NCBI GenBank assembly: GCA_020746105.1
Contig: CM036617.1
Location: 174,496,412 to 174,560,411 of the forward strand
From: Trogon surrucura
Taxonomy: Eukaryota > Chordata > Aves > Trogoniformes > Trogonidae
DNA: 64,000 bases
Reading direction: 5' to 3'
In this document: piece by piece, positions 38,757 to 52,106 of the stretch
Numbering within the stretch: position 1 is the first letter of the stretch
Layout of the letters: the number at the start of each line of letters is the position of its first letter
The notes under the pieces: model-generated
Told to the model about the DNA's origin: nothing
Databases searched by the model: none
The model's input: the letters and a program-made list of their open reading frames with translations, nothing else
Position numbers and translations under genes: made by a program

Positions 38757-39453
38757 CAAATCATATTAGAGAGCAGTGTAGGGGAAAGGGACCTGGGAGT
38801 CTTGGTGGACAGCAGGATGACCATGAGCCAGCACTGTGCCCTTGTGGCCAATGGCATCCTGGGATGTATTAGAAGGGGGGTGGTTAGTAGGTCAAGAGAG
38901 GTTCTCCTTCCCCTCTACTCTGCCCTGGTGAGACCCCATCTGGAATATTGTGTCCAGTTCTGGGCCCCTCAGTTCAAGAAAGACAGGGAACTGCTGGAGA
39001 GAGTCCAGCACAGGGCAACTAGGATGATTAAGGGAGTGGAGCATCTCCCTTATGAGAAAAGACTAAGGGAGCTGGGGCTCTTTAGTTTGGAGGAGACTGA
39101 GGGGTGACCTCATTAATATTTACAAATATATAAAGGGTGAGTGTCACGAGGATGGAGCCAGGCTCTTCTCGGTGACAATCAATGATAGGACAAGGGGTAA
39201 TGGGCTGAAACTGGAACATAAGAGGTTCTGCTTAAACTCGAGAAGAAACTTCTTCTCAGTGAGGGTGACGGAACCCTGGAACAGGCTGCCCAGAGAGGTT
39301 GTGGAGTCTCTTTCTCTGGAGACTTTCAAGACCTGCCTGGACACGTTCCTGTGTAGCATTATCTAGGTGTTCCTGCTCTGGCAGGGGGATTGGACTTGAT
39401 GATCTTTCGAGGTCCCTTCCGATCCCTAACATTCTGTGTGATTCTCTGTGATA
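38757..39453 (+). mobile_element. CR1 LINE 3' part, one frameshift in ORF2
   Basis: Encodes the ORF2 C-terminal region in two frames. The first, to 39107, has [36 protein letters not shown] and [11 protein letters not shown]. The second, 39172-39366, has [15 protein letters not shown] and [19 protein letters not shown], ending in a natural stop (LCSII). One frameshift near 39100 separates them, and a few residues are missing after QHCALVA. The 3' UTR ends in ATTCTGTGTGATTCTCTGTG at about 39453. The 3' end matches the minus copy at 51897-52106, so these two belong to one subfamily that differs from the 11144 copy. Confidence 0.93.
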
Positions 39454-42400
39454 ATAGGTTCCTTAATCTGAGACAACTTTGGATATAGGTATCTGATGAG
39501 GTTTGTGACCAAAACTTGTGGAATGGAGGAATTGCATGAGTATATGCTTGAGGTCATCAGAGTAGCCATAAACCTCACTTAAACTGGGATTTAAGTTATC
39601 TGAACACAACCACAATTTTATTTTCTGAGATGTTACGGGATCTGTAATTACTAGTAAGTAACCGTCAGATTCTCTCTATCTTTCTTGAAATTCTAAAGCA
39701 AAACTGTGTAACCTTAAGATTGGATTACATCAAGATTACTACTGACTCTGCAAATTTGGTAGAACTGAGAATTTTGCCATGCTTAGGCTGCTGTCTTGCC
39801 CTTCTAGTCCCCACAATGAATTTATTAATTTTGTTTTCTATTTCAGTAACTTACTCAGAAATAATATGAGTTTAGTATATGTAGTGGAATATGCACAAGG
39901 ATTACAATTTTCTCTTTTCTATTTTGTTAGATAACTTCTTTTTGCTGTTTTACTTCTGAGATATGTAAGATACATAATGTATGAGCTCCTTTGGAAATAT
40001 ATTCACTCTTTCCTACTGTGAATGCAAAGTTCTGCTTTATGGTCTATTTTGCCACTAACAATGCATATGAATGGCTATTTGTTATAAAGCTATTTGTAGG
40101 TCTCATTTTGCGTACCTTGCAATGCTAAATACTGATGGTCATGTTGATTGAACATAATAATAATATTCATAATTATGATTTAGGTAATATATGAGTGCTG
40201 CCATAATCAGGCAGCCATCCTGATCCTTAAGTGTGAAAATCTATATAATTTTTCCTTCAAATTAAAGTCATTTGTATCAACCAAGGTTATTTTCTATTCA
40301 GAAAATTTCGTACAGCAAGTGATTCTTCATAGAAAGCTAACATTTTTCATAAGTAATTAGTATGATGGACTTTTGTATTTGTACTGTACCTAGCAGTTAG
40401 CACAATAGGACCTCAATCTTGATAGGAACATAGGCTGTGACAGCAATATAAATATTTAATCATGTTAATTAGGTGTAAAAGGAGGGAGTCAAGAGTAAAT
40501 TCACTGAGTAAGGCGTCTGTTAGATTGGCTGAAGCAGGACTCAGCTGAAAATACATCAAATAGATGTAAAATTTAAAATTAAGAAATAAAAATAGAAATA
40601 GCCGTTTGAGGTCAATGTTATACTTTCACATACTTAAATTTAAGTAATGTCCTTCCCCTATACTGAGGTATTAAACAGTTGCAACTATTTCATACAGTAG
40701 GCAGTTCATTCAAATTGTCCTAGTTCTGTAATATTTCACAGTAGGGATGAATGTTGGCAAAATGTGCCATCAAAAAGACTGCTGAGAGACTGAAGGAAAG
40801 ACAAAAGGGAACATAATAGGAATTGAAAAGCAGACTATTAACAAGAATATGCAGTCAGTTAATTTACAGGAAAATAAATATTTCATAAATAAATCTAAAG
40901 GTCTCTTACGAATGTGCAATGGTAAAAGAAGTATTAGTGAAAAAGTGCTACATAAAATAGATTAAATTAATGGCAAAGAACTACTAAGAAATTTTTACAG
41001 TTATTTTTACCTTCCCAGTTCTGAAAAGAAGTTTGAGTATTTAATAAAAAGGAAAACCTTCTCTCTGAAGTTTGTTGAAGGGTTTGCTGTGAATGGGGAT
41101 ATTACGGGTATCTTTGAGTGAGGAATACAGCATCTCAAGTGCTGTATACAGATATGTTTAGACAAAATAATGAGCCTTTGTTCAATTAAGCTTAGGAAGT
41201 TATTCAACTGAACATGTTGTTATGTGTCTACCACAGTTTGAGGAGTACAAGTCTACTGGCTATCCAGTGATGCCTGAGATTACCTGTGGCCAGCTGGCCT
41301 TTACCTGCCAGTTCACAGGGACACAAAAGTCATTTATCCGCCAGCCAGTTGCAGAGCTCTCAGATACCTTAGGATATGTCAAAAGGTACTAGCTGCTGCT
41401 TTTTAGCTGCTTCTAACCATAGATCGCCTCTGATTGAAAGATACTAATCTTGAACCGCATCTCACACCAGGTAACTAGACACCTGCCTTTGAACTGGTTA
41501 GTTGGACAAGTTAGACAGGTCCTTTTCCTAATCATGACAGCACAAAAACGTATGAGATGTCCTAAGCTATCTAGAACAGGCCTGATAGGTTGGATACTGA
41601 GCCTGTGGTCCTGTGGAAGGCGATGAAGTGGGATACTTCAGAGTATTTCCGTGGCATTAGTCATCTTTGGGGAGTAGGGAGAGTAGCACATTGAACATCT
41701 GAATTCCATTTATAGCTAAGTCAGAGCAACAGGCACTGGTTGAGACTCCTATATGAGATTCTCATGTAGATATTTGAAATTGTCCAGATGTGTCATCTTC
41801 TCCAGCAACACTGAAGCAATCTTGGAGAAGTAGGTCCAACAGATATACCTACACTGGTAAGTTAGGTGAAATGATTCACAATTTTCTTAGTGGAAAATTT
41901 ATTTTCAGAATGCCGCTTCAGTGGAGTGAAAACTGGCCGTAGGACAGCTCACAAAGGGAACAGTATCGCAATGTATTAAAATGACAGAAAGCATTTCATA
42001 TAGTACAAAAGAGAATTACTTGTAAAACTGTCCTTTTAAGCATTCATTGTGGTCTAGAAGAAATATGTAACACAGTAATGAACTGCAAATGTTACTTCTG
42101 TAGGAGGAATAGCCAATTTCAGAACTGATTTGAAACCTCCTATCTCTGACAATCAAGTGATATGAAATAATTATCCCTCAAGTGGCAAGCTAAAAGTAAT
42201 TCACAGCAACTTTCAGTTGGAAAGCTTAGCTTGTTAAAGTTGCAAAAGAAAAAGTGACAGGACACCAAATTTGTGACTGAGAAGGATTTTTTTCCACTGA
42301 TTATACTCACTTTGAAAACAAGGTTTTTTTCCTGACATTTTCCCAAGCTGCATTGACAAGAATAGTCAACATTTTAAATTGCATATTGAATCATCTTTCA

Positions 42401-45400
42401 TGCCAATGAAATGTGATGTGGTGATTTCACTTTCATATCAGATGACCTAGTCAGAATGAAAGAATAAAATTCCAATCAGCTGAAAAAAACTTCACAGAAA
42501 GAATTTTCAGATAAATAAAGAACTGTGTTAAATTTAAACTACTTCATCACATATTAATAATTTCAAAAATATGCTGTTCAGGGAAAAAGGATAGAGAGAT
42601 TTCTGTCTCGAAAAAATGTGTAAACTTAAGGAACACTTTTATGGGCACCAGCTCCTAGGTTATGAATTAAGAATGATTGTTCTAAATGTCAGGAAAAAAT
42701 ACTGAGAAAAGGGATGTCTTTAGCTGAAGACTAACCTCCAAAGGAAATAGTTTTTTCCTAAGTCTTGAACAGTTAATATATACATATATTTTGTATGTAT
42801 ACATATATATTCAGAGGAAAATAACACGGAGAAAGTTATTTCAATTCAAGAGGGAGACTGAAGACCTTGTATATATTTCTAATGTATATATTTCATGTAT
42901 AGATGTCAGCTTTGGGGCAATGATGTTCCTAACAGTGGTGTTTAGGATACTTAAAGCAGTGTTTTAATAATATCAGAAGCACAAAAAGATACTCAAGGTC
43001 AGTTCCAAGCAAAACTGGTTTATGATTCTATGATTATATATATATAATTTTTAGTTTACCTTTAGATTATGAATTTAGGCAAGTTGACTTTTTTTATATA
43101 TCATAAATGTTTAATTCATTTGTTAAAACAATTTTCAAGTTAAATTAATATCAGTCTGTTCTTTATCTCCTCAATATTTTATTATTTTTTACTCCCTGTT
43201 GCACAGATTATCAATGTTCCCCAAAAATACAATGTATTGCATAATCTCAGACTGGGTCACAAGTGCACATTAGTAATGGCATATAATTGTCTTGTCACTT
43301 TTCACAGAAGCAGAACAACTCCACATTCGCTGTGTCCATTTGTGCTCAAAAAAAACCCCTTATTTCATAAGAGTCGATGTTTCTCATATCCAAACTCAAA
43401 CCAAAAATTTCCATAAGGTAATTATTCCATTCAAACAGATAGCAGTAAACCATGTTTAGTGACCTTTACAATTTGCTATTACAAAGCTGTCCATTCTTGC
43501 CATGTTTTCATTCACTTTTCCTATTATTTGCTTCTATTCATTTGTCAATCAATTAAAACTGCTGTTGTTTCAAGCAATAAATTAACTGTAATGTTTACCA
43601 TCCTCTTGGCACATATTTCTTGGCTGAGCAGAGACTGAACACCTAAATTGACAGAGTCAAGCTCCCCCATGAGTTTAACTGGAATGCTATTAATAACTCA
43701 CCTTCTCCATCCTGTTTCCTCTCAATCAAATTCAAACCAGTAGCTACAATCACAATTCTTTTAACCTCTGAGCAAGCTGCTCCCAATGACCAAGACGACT
43801 TGAATCAGCTCTTAATCCACCCTCGGAAAAGTAGCTTTCAAAAACTGATTGCAACCTGTATAGCTTTTATTTCAAGTTTTTATGCACTAAATGTTTGAGA
43901 CTTGTTTTGTGAGGGTACCTGTAGTGCTAATGTGATCTTTCTGCTCTGTTGTAGTGTTTTGCTTTCTTATGTGAGGAGCACCAGTTGTGGGTCTGTGTGC
44001 GTGGATTACCAGACCTGCAAAAGTCTATGATAGTGTTAAAAATTTCACTCCTTTCTAAGATTCCTTTTTTCTTTTTCCATGTTTCTATCACTGTATTTGG
44101 GTTTCTACAGGGGATTGAAGGTTTAACTGTTTACTTGTTGTCATAACCTGAAAGCAATATAATCAAGTCTCATACTTCAGAATAGAAGACAGCTAAATTT
44201 AGGAAGGAGTGTCCTCTCAGTTTAATGGACAAAGGTTATTCTTCAGCTCACTAACTGAATAATCACGACAGAATCAGTAGAAGAGGGTAATCAACAAGTC
44301 TGCCTGTATTGCTGCATTATTTTGGTATTCGAGAAGAGATTTTCAGCAATTACTTGGACTGCATTCACTTTAGAAGGTCTATGTCACTCTCTAATTATGA
44401 AAGACTAAATCACCTCAATTTTCTGATTATTTGATGCCTTGCATTGTTATTTTATTTTTTTTTATTTTCATACATTAAAGAAAATCCCAATATTTCCTAT
44501 AGAGGAAGATAATCAGTTCTCTTCGTTTATAAATATTCTGTAGCTTAACTGTGTGATTCAGACTTCCCAATAGAATCTATATAATAATCCATTTTCCTTC
44601 ATAATGTCAGTCTTTTGTGTTTTTGTTTACTAGATCATGCAATCTTTAGATCTGAAAAAGGTGACTTCAGTTATCTAAAATGTGGTAATAACTCAAATGA
44701 GGAAAGTCTAAAAAAGGAACATTGATTCATTATCTCAGTGCTTCTTCCTTAGTTTTTCTTTTTAATTCCTCTTTGCTGTCTTTTGAATGTTCTTTCATCA
44801 TTAAACTGCCTTCCACATACGCTATTTTGCTTTTCTTGTTCTGTCACTTCTTTTCCAAGTGGATAGGCACTGGAAATGTGTTATTAGCTGTTGTTTTGTA
44901 GCTCTCTTTCTCAGTTTCTAAAAAGAAGTGATTTGCTTGAAAATTGTAGTCACTCTGCCATTTTTTTTTTTTCTTGAAATTGTGACGGTTTGGTAAGACA
45001 ATGAAATCTTTTACCTTCCTTTACCCTACCACTGCCCTTCTGTTTGCATCCCTTCCTCTTTCCATGACTCTCAAAATAATTATTTATTCCTAAAATGTGG
45101 CAGCAAGTTTGCATCATGCTGTAGACTTTCTTACATGGCCAAAATAAATTAGCCCAAATGGACCAGGAATATAGACTGTTGTGTATAGACACTTTCTGTA
45201 TATAAATACAAATATATAATTGAAATACTCTTGAGATAGTTTATTTTCATTAATATGATGATCCTTTTTTTACAGGTTTGTGAATAAACTCACCTTTTGA
45301 AAGGTCATCTATCCCCTAGAGTGATATAGAGTAATTTCCAAATTACTTACACAGCAAGGATTTCCCACATGTGTTGACTTTCTCTGCAAAGGCAATGAAG

Positions 45401-48318
45401 AGGTAATGTTTTTCCATCCCTAGGGATTTTAAATTCTCTAGTTAACAACTTTGGTATTCTGCCCTTACGGCATCACAACGTATCCAATTTTTGCTCCTGT
45501 TTTCCTCCCTTCAGAGAGTTATTGCTATGCTTGAGTGAATAGCATATACTCCAATCACTCCACATCATCATATTTTTAAATGGATTTAATCTGAACAATG
45601 TATGTTTCTCTTCGAGAAGTCCTCCTACTTTATCATTTGATGCAACAGAAAACTGAAACCATGTATCTAGTGTATTAGGAAATCCATAAATGTTCTAGAA
45701 CTGTGTTTACATAGAGATGCTTCAGAATCACAAAAGAACAGAAATGTGTAGCCAGGTGAGACAGATGCCTCTTCCTCTGTTATCACTGTGTGCCAGGACA
45801 TTATTTCTGAATTACACAACCTCACTTTTGGTCAAATTTCTACCAGTGAGATTTACTCCATGTGGTATATTAACCAAGCTTTACTCCAGTATAGTTACAA
45901 AGCTCCAAAGTGATATGGCTTCTCTGGCAAAATTATTCTACAGTCTTGCACTCTGGCTGCTGTTTTTCTAAAACTCAGCTATACTTTCTGTTTCTAATTT
46001 ACCTAAGTTGAGATAACTGAACACTACCTTTGATTGCATCAATACTTAAAATCAAGGGCACAGCTTAATTCCAAGGTTTTGTTGATACACAAATATGTTA
46101 AACACCCTGAGCAACATGGCTGCTCATAGGATCCCGAACAGTTGTGGGAAGTGGTTATCAGAATGCACAGTGGGTACGAATGAAGGAGAATATTCTTTAT
46201 TCCAAGTACTGTTTTATTCTTAACAGAAAAAAAATCAAAATGTTGATCTTTATTTCGCTCGTCAATTTACCTCATGACAGAAATCATATGTACTCTGTGC
46301 CACGCAATACTTCTCTGCAAGTGAATTTTAGGGGCTAAAAGCTATAAATATCACCTTGTAATAGTACTGTAGCTTTAAGTCCTGAATTGTTATAAAAGGA
46401 CACTCAGTTTGCCACAGAGCATTCCAGGCACGTTTATTTTTTTTTCCCTCGCAATGTGATTGAAAAGGAACATCACAATATATGTATCTACTGGGATTAA
46501 CATTAGTGAAACAGATTTCCTGCCATTAAAATTATTCCCCGGCCAGTGAGGAGTTAGGAAATTTAGGTGAGAATCTCTGGAGGAAAGCTTTGAGAAATAA
46601 ATTGGAAAACAAGTTCATTGTTTGCAGTAAAATTGCATCTGCACTTTAGCTGCTGGCATTTTACTTGCTCTTCAACTTGGAAGTGAAATACTTTACAATG
46701 ACATCTTTTTCTCTCATTCCTTTCGGGAAGATAATTTTCAGGTTGATAAGGAAAATGGGCTTTGGGAATGTGAACGTTAGACTAATAATAATACTTTTTT
46801 AAAAATAAAAAAGGATAGAAAATCAAGGGAGGGAAGCACAGATTATGGAACTGATTCAATTGAACTGTTATCACTGCTTCTATTTTTCATTTTTAAGACA
46901 CAAAACAGATAAGGAAATTGCAAATAAAAATCATGCCAGCATAGTAACAGATGTCTAACATCTAAAATCTTCTTGATGACCTGATGTTCCTGAGTCTGCA
47001 TAAAAACTCAGTTTCTTAAGAGTTTTCAAAATACACTCCCAGGACAACTTGCCATTTACTCTCATTTGGAATAATTAAAATAATAATAAAACCCTTTGTA
47101 TTCCACATTGGAAAAAAAACAAAACAACCAAACATAAAAATACCCAACTAAAACTAAACACCAAGGATTGCTACTGACTCTCTAACTCTGATACTTTACT
47201 CAGATTATGAGTTTCAGGGGCCATTTGCATTTCATTTTTGTCCTGGTGCACAGGACTATTAAAATCTAATTAACTGAGCAAAACTAGGAATAGAGGCATG
47301 TATACATTGGAACCAGTAAGAATTATTGAAAATTAATCCAGTTCTCAGATGATAAATTGAAATATGCTGTACCTGCTCAGACTCCTATATCATAAAAGTC
47401 CAGGAATATTTTTTCAAGGATCTTCCTCATTTTATTTTTGCTTCCAGTGATTTTCCAGCTGGTCTTGTCTTTCAAGAACTATTTCTTTTAAAAAACAGGG
47501 TTATTCCAAAGGCCAATGTATAGTTTAGATTAGAGAACCAAGTGCCTGGAACTGGGTACACTCTCTAATCACATCCCAGTTTTATACAAAAATAAAATGT
47601 GAATGTGTACAAACATGTTCCTTTTCCCAGTAAGTGTCTTGTATAGAAAATAAACATGAGTACTCACCCCAGGCAGAACCTCTGCCTTCTTCCAACCAGG
47701 GTTAACTTCAGATGGTAGGTATAAACATTGTATTTTTAACCACTTGTATACTCTAAAAAGAAGTCACATTACTGATTCTAATAGCTCTTCTGCAACTGAT
47801 TCAGAGGATATCATTGATCTCATCCACTAAACTTCTTGCCCTACCATTTCTTAGCCTTGATTCATGATCTGGAGTGTTTGATACTTACTAATTCAGCAGT
47901 ATCTTCCAATTTATGTGTTTTGTAGGCAATCTTTGGATTAATATCTATTTAAAATACCTTCATATGTGTCATGATCATCATACTCTGGTCTACTGTGATA
48001 TGCACAAGGTGACAGTGAAATTAAATATATCTAATGTACTACCTGAGTATATAGTATCTATTTTTTCCTGCACTTTAATATTCAAGATCTCTATGCAAAA
48101 TAAAATATTGTAAACTTACAGTAAAAAATAAATACCTTCAAGATAAAAGAGGAAACTGGTGTATTTCACAAGTACCTACCTGTCCTCCTATAAAATATTG
48201 GAATCATGTACATTTTAATACGGTCAATATGAAAATAAATCCACCTTTACATCAGTGAATATAGAGTAAAACTTGTCATGTGACTGAAAATTTTGTATGT
48301 TTTGTAAATAACTGTTAT
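39454..48318. other. Long AT-rich non-coding stretch
   Basis: About 8.9 kb without a recognised gene. A block at 41220-41860 is richer in G and C than its surroundings and contains an exon-like segment (see findings). An alternating TA-rich patch lies at 42775-42815. No CR1 tail, LTR terminus or tRNA-like sequence was seen. Confidence 0.45.
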
Positions 48319-48440
48319 CATCATAGAATCATAGAAGCATAGAATGGCCTAGGCTGGAAGGGACCTTAGAGATCATTTAATCCAACCTCCCTGTCATGGG
48401 TAGGGTCGCCTCTCAACTAGATCAGGCAACACATGGGAAC
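48319..48440 (-). mobile_element. 5'-truncated tRNA/CR1 SINE, or CR1 tail
   Basis: Minus-oriented. The ATTCTATG tail starts at 48319, followed by the same 3' UTR as the SINE at 22611, then CAACACATGGGA as in that SINE, and a diverged remnant of the tRNA-like head before the match ends near 48440. The CAACACAT linker makes a SINE more likely than a LINE. Confidence 0.78.
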
Positions 48441-48616
48441 CAAATGGTGATCAGAATCACTATTCATATTCTAAAGTCAAGATTTGCTATTACATGAATA
48501 CTCATGTCTGTATATGGAAAATATAGACTGGATATGTATGTGGCTAGAAAATATATTTATTTCCTTCAAAAATTTTTCAGTAGAGGGAGAATATAAGCCA
48601 AAGAGGGAATTACAAG

Positions 48617-48804
48617 CGCTGGTTTAGCTCACTCAGTTGAGCTTGATGCTGAAACACCAAAGGTCAAGGTTTCAATTCCTGTTCGGTCCTTGTGTGTTAC
48701 ATGATCTAGTAGAGACGTGTCCCTGCCCATGGCAGGGATGTTGGATTAAATGATCTCTAAGGTCCCTTCCAGCCTAGGCCATTCTGCGATTCTATGATTC
48801 TACT
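48617..48804 (+). mobile_element. tRNA-Ile/CR1 composite SINE (TguSINE1-like), full-length
   Basis: Plus-oriented, about 188 bp. The tRNA-Ile-like head starts near 48617. The A box (TAGCTCACTCAG) is at about 48624-48636 and the B box (GGTTTCAATTCC, with one base inserted or changed against the canonical box) at 48668-48679. The CR1-derived tail runs from about 48700 to the ATTCTATGATTCT end. It differs from the 22611 copy at scattered sites, including loss of CpG, as expected of an older methylated insertion. It forms an inverted pair with the fragment at 48319-48440. Confidence 0.9.
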
Positions 48805-51800
48805 GGAAGTTGTGAGACACTCAAAGCAAACAACTGTCTTGTACTTGTTCTGTGTCCTCTACATTTTCCCTTGGCACTCACAGTAGGCCACTAGCAGAGG
48901 CAGGGTACTAGGCTAGAGAAATTTAGTGAGATTTTTATTTTATGAGATAATAGTTAAACCACTTCTAGAAAAGAGCCCAGCAACACATTTTGTTTTTTTT
49001 TCTCCCAAGACAAGTAAGGCAGTAAAAGTCTTCCAGATGAGTTTTCCTGAAACTTTTATGCTGTACCACTCCTTCTGTGAAGTCTGAAGAGAAATCTGTG
49101 TAGGAAGAACAAAATATGTTGGAAATTTGGGAGGAGAGAGAGGAGAAAGTAAAATGAACACATTAAATACCTGTAAAAAAAAAATAATATTCTTTCCAAG
49201 TGGTATAGGGGAAGAACCTTACTGCTTAACTTTTCCAAGTGGAAGAAAGGGAATCATTTTTACAGAAAGAGAAAAAGACCTTTGTATACATTTAATAACA
49301 AATTCTACATGCAAGACTGAAAATAAAGTGTGATTTCAATTAAAGCAGAACTCTTGGTGTGCTTCAGCAGTTTATACAAACCTGTCCATCATGCAGTTTT
49401 TTTGTCATGCTTTTGCTGGTCTATTTTTGATCCAGTTTTGACTGGTTTATATACTTCTGCTTAAGGTTACCCTCTCTATCACATTTCATGAACCAATGTG
49501 GTGTATTTATTCAGCGATAAGAATAAATATACTCTCTCTCATGTCATTAGCATATTCAGGAAATATGATAAAGAAGATAACTGTTTAGAACAGCATGAAT
49601 CTCTTTCACCAAATGTAAATTATAAATCTCTATCCAATGCACTAATCACAATGCATTAAGCACTTTTTCTGATAAGCAGGAAAATTGCAGAGTGAGATGC
49701 AGATAGATATGATTAACAGAATGTAGAAAACTGCGGGGGGGGGGAAAGTATTTCTAAAGAGGCTCTAATCACAGGGTTTTAAAAGAAATCCTTTTTACAG
49801 GGGATTAATTGCACTGCAAAGAACACTTTTCTGATCATCAGAATAATTCTGTTTGTTACATGTGTGGTCTGTTATTATCCTAAATAACAGGGTGTGGAAG
49901 CTATCAGAAAAGAAATGGTATATTTTACAATACTTCTGGATAGAAACAGTTTACAAACCACCCTTATTTATTTATTTATTTATTAATAAAAATATTTTGC
50001 AAAATTGTTATTGATTGGAGCTATTAAATTTACCTAACATCTTGGTTCTCTGAAAGTTTGTTTCATGTAGTAAGACGATTTTTTTAAAGAAGTATTTCCC
50101 TTTGTGTTTACATTGTTTAAATCCTTTTCCAGTTAATTTAATGTAGTTTACCACATAATTATTGAGAGTACTGATCAGTTATTTTACTATTCATACAAAT
50201 TAAACCGATACATGAAATAAAACCGAGCATGAAATACTTGTGATTCAGAGACAGAATGAATTTTTTTTCATATATCAGTTTTAGAAAGCAGGAGAGGAGT
50301 GGACCAGCAGCACCTGCATTGATGTATCTAACCCCTCAGAAGCTCATAAAATGAATGTCTATGTCTATGTCTCTTTCGGCAAGTAGGAATCATTTTCCTA
50401 TCTAAGCTGTTAGGGGATCTCATGGTGTAGTTCTCATTTAGACATTACCCATCAAAATTTGTTTGTATGTGAATAAGTAGAACCCTGGAGAATAGTGTAC
50501 TATCACTTTCTTAAAGATTGCGATTTTCAATAGCATTTATGTTAAGAGACAGCTGGAAAAGTAGTAACTCAGACTCAAAAACAGGCTTGCTTGAAAGAAA
50601 AGGTATACATTTTTGTTTCTTGAAGACATGTAATAACTTTGAATAATGAATTAGTATAAAAAGTTTACCAACCAATGAATATATAAAACCTTTTATTCTC
50701 TGTGACATCTAGAAATTATGGGAGAATTATGGGAATATAGTCTGATTATGATACATGTATGGTATAGAAGTTTTTACAGACTTGATATCAAATAATCAAT
50801 GAATAAACATAAACAAGCACTGGAATTCAAGAACTTATCTCCAAGTTCAGTCTTTAATATGCTTTATTATTTGCTGCATAATGGACTTGTCTATATCAGT
50901 ACTTAAGTTTAGATTTGGAGTGAGATTTTGAAGTGAATTGCATGATTTTCTCTGTTTACTGGAAATTACATAAGAAGATTCTTAGCCTATACACTATGAA
51001 TTCTTTTTCTCACTGAATTAAAACAAAAAATGTGCTCCTGTGGCTTTCAGTTCACAGGACCAGAGTGGAATTAACTAGAAATAACCTTCCTTTTTCCACC
51101 ACCACACTATCACCCCAGATATACATATAATGTGGAAAATGAGACCTCAGCCTAAAAGCATTTGGCTCTACAGACTCTTTCTGGGCCACATCAGTTGCTA
51201 ATACAGCCAGTGGAACAGCTATTGCATGAAAAATGAAATACTGCTTATTTCTTATTTTTTAAACCATTGTCTGTGAAAGCAAAAGATATATGTGGATTTG
51301 AACATGTTTTGACAGTGAAGGGTCTAAACCTTGGCCTACTGCTTCTCAAGTACTCCTTTACCACTAGACCAATTTTACACGAGTGTGGTACCTTTCAAGC
51401 GAAAGAGAGATAGAAAGCAGAGTGGAAACTTCATGGACAGTGCGTACCCTAAACATCTCAGAACTATTTTGTACCTTTAAAATTAGTCTCTATCAGACTG
51501 TAAGTTAAGTCAACATATTTTCCGTATCAAGCTCAAGATTAATTAGAGTAGACACAGAGTTGAAAGCCAATCTTCTCTACTCTGCTGTCATCAACCTATT
51601 GCATCTTTGAAAATAATATCCTTTAGACCAGGTTCATTCCTAAGCCAACATCTTTCAATGGCTCTTGGTAAGTTTGACACAGTCCTTTCCCGATTCCTAA
51701 GAAGAGTTTTTCTTACTTTCAGGACCTATAGATCTATACATGCTTGCTGAGCTCCTCAGGAGTCCCTCAGTTCCCACGGTGGTGTCGTCTCCCAGGTCAC

Positions 51801-51896
51801 CACCACCCACTCATACCTCTGTGCCCTCTGCCTGTGTGGCTCCGGAAGACGTGGAGAGCAAGTGCCAGGAAAAGGCAAACAAATTGTCTTCCCCTC
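48805..51896. other. AT-rich non-coding stretch
   Basis: No gene recognised. Holds G10 at 49735-49744, a (TTTA)n run at 49964-49985 and a short TGTCTA triplication near 50357-50372. A slightly GC-richer segment at about 51740-51895 precedes the CR1 fragment and is unclassified. Confidence 0.5.
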
Positions 51897-52106
51897 TCAC
51901 AGAATCACAGAATCACAGAATGTTAGGGATTGGAAGGGACCTCGAAAGATCATCAAGTCCAATCCCCCTGCCAGAGCAGGAACACCTAGATAATGCTACA
52001 TAGGAACATGTCCAGGCAGGTCTTGAATGTCTCCAGAGAAGGAGACTCCACAACCTCCCTGGGCAGCCTGCTCCAGTGCTCTGTCACCCTCACTGAGAAG
52101 AAGTCT
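51897..52106 (-). mobile_element. CR1 LINE 3' end fragment
   Basis: Minus-oriented. The tail (plus strand TCACAGAATCACAGAATC) starts at 51897. It is followed by the 3' UTR and then ORF2 C-terminal codons read on the minus strand as [20 protein letters not shown] and LCSII-stop. The match ends at about 52106. Same subfamily as the copy at 38757-39453. Confidence 0.92.

Noticed and set aside
48617..48692. tRNA-Ile gene on the plus strand
   Set aside because: Same composite structure as the copy at 22611: a SINE head fused to a CR1 tail, with a degraded B box.
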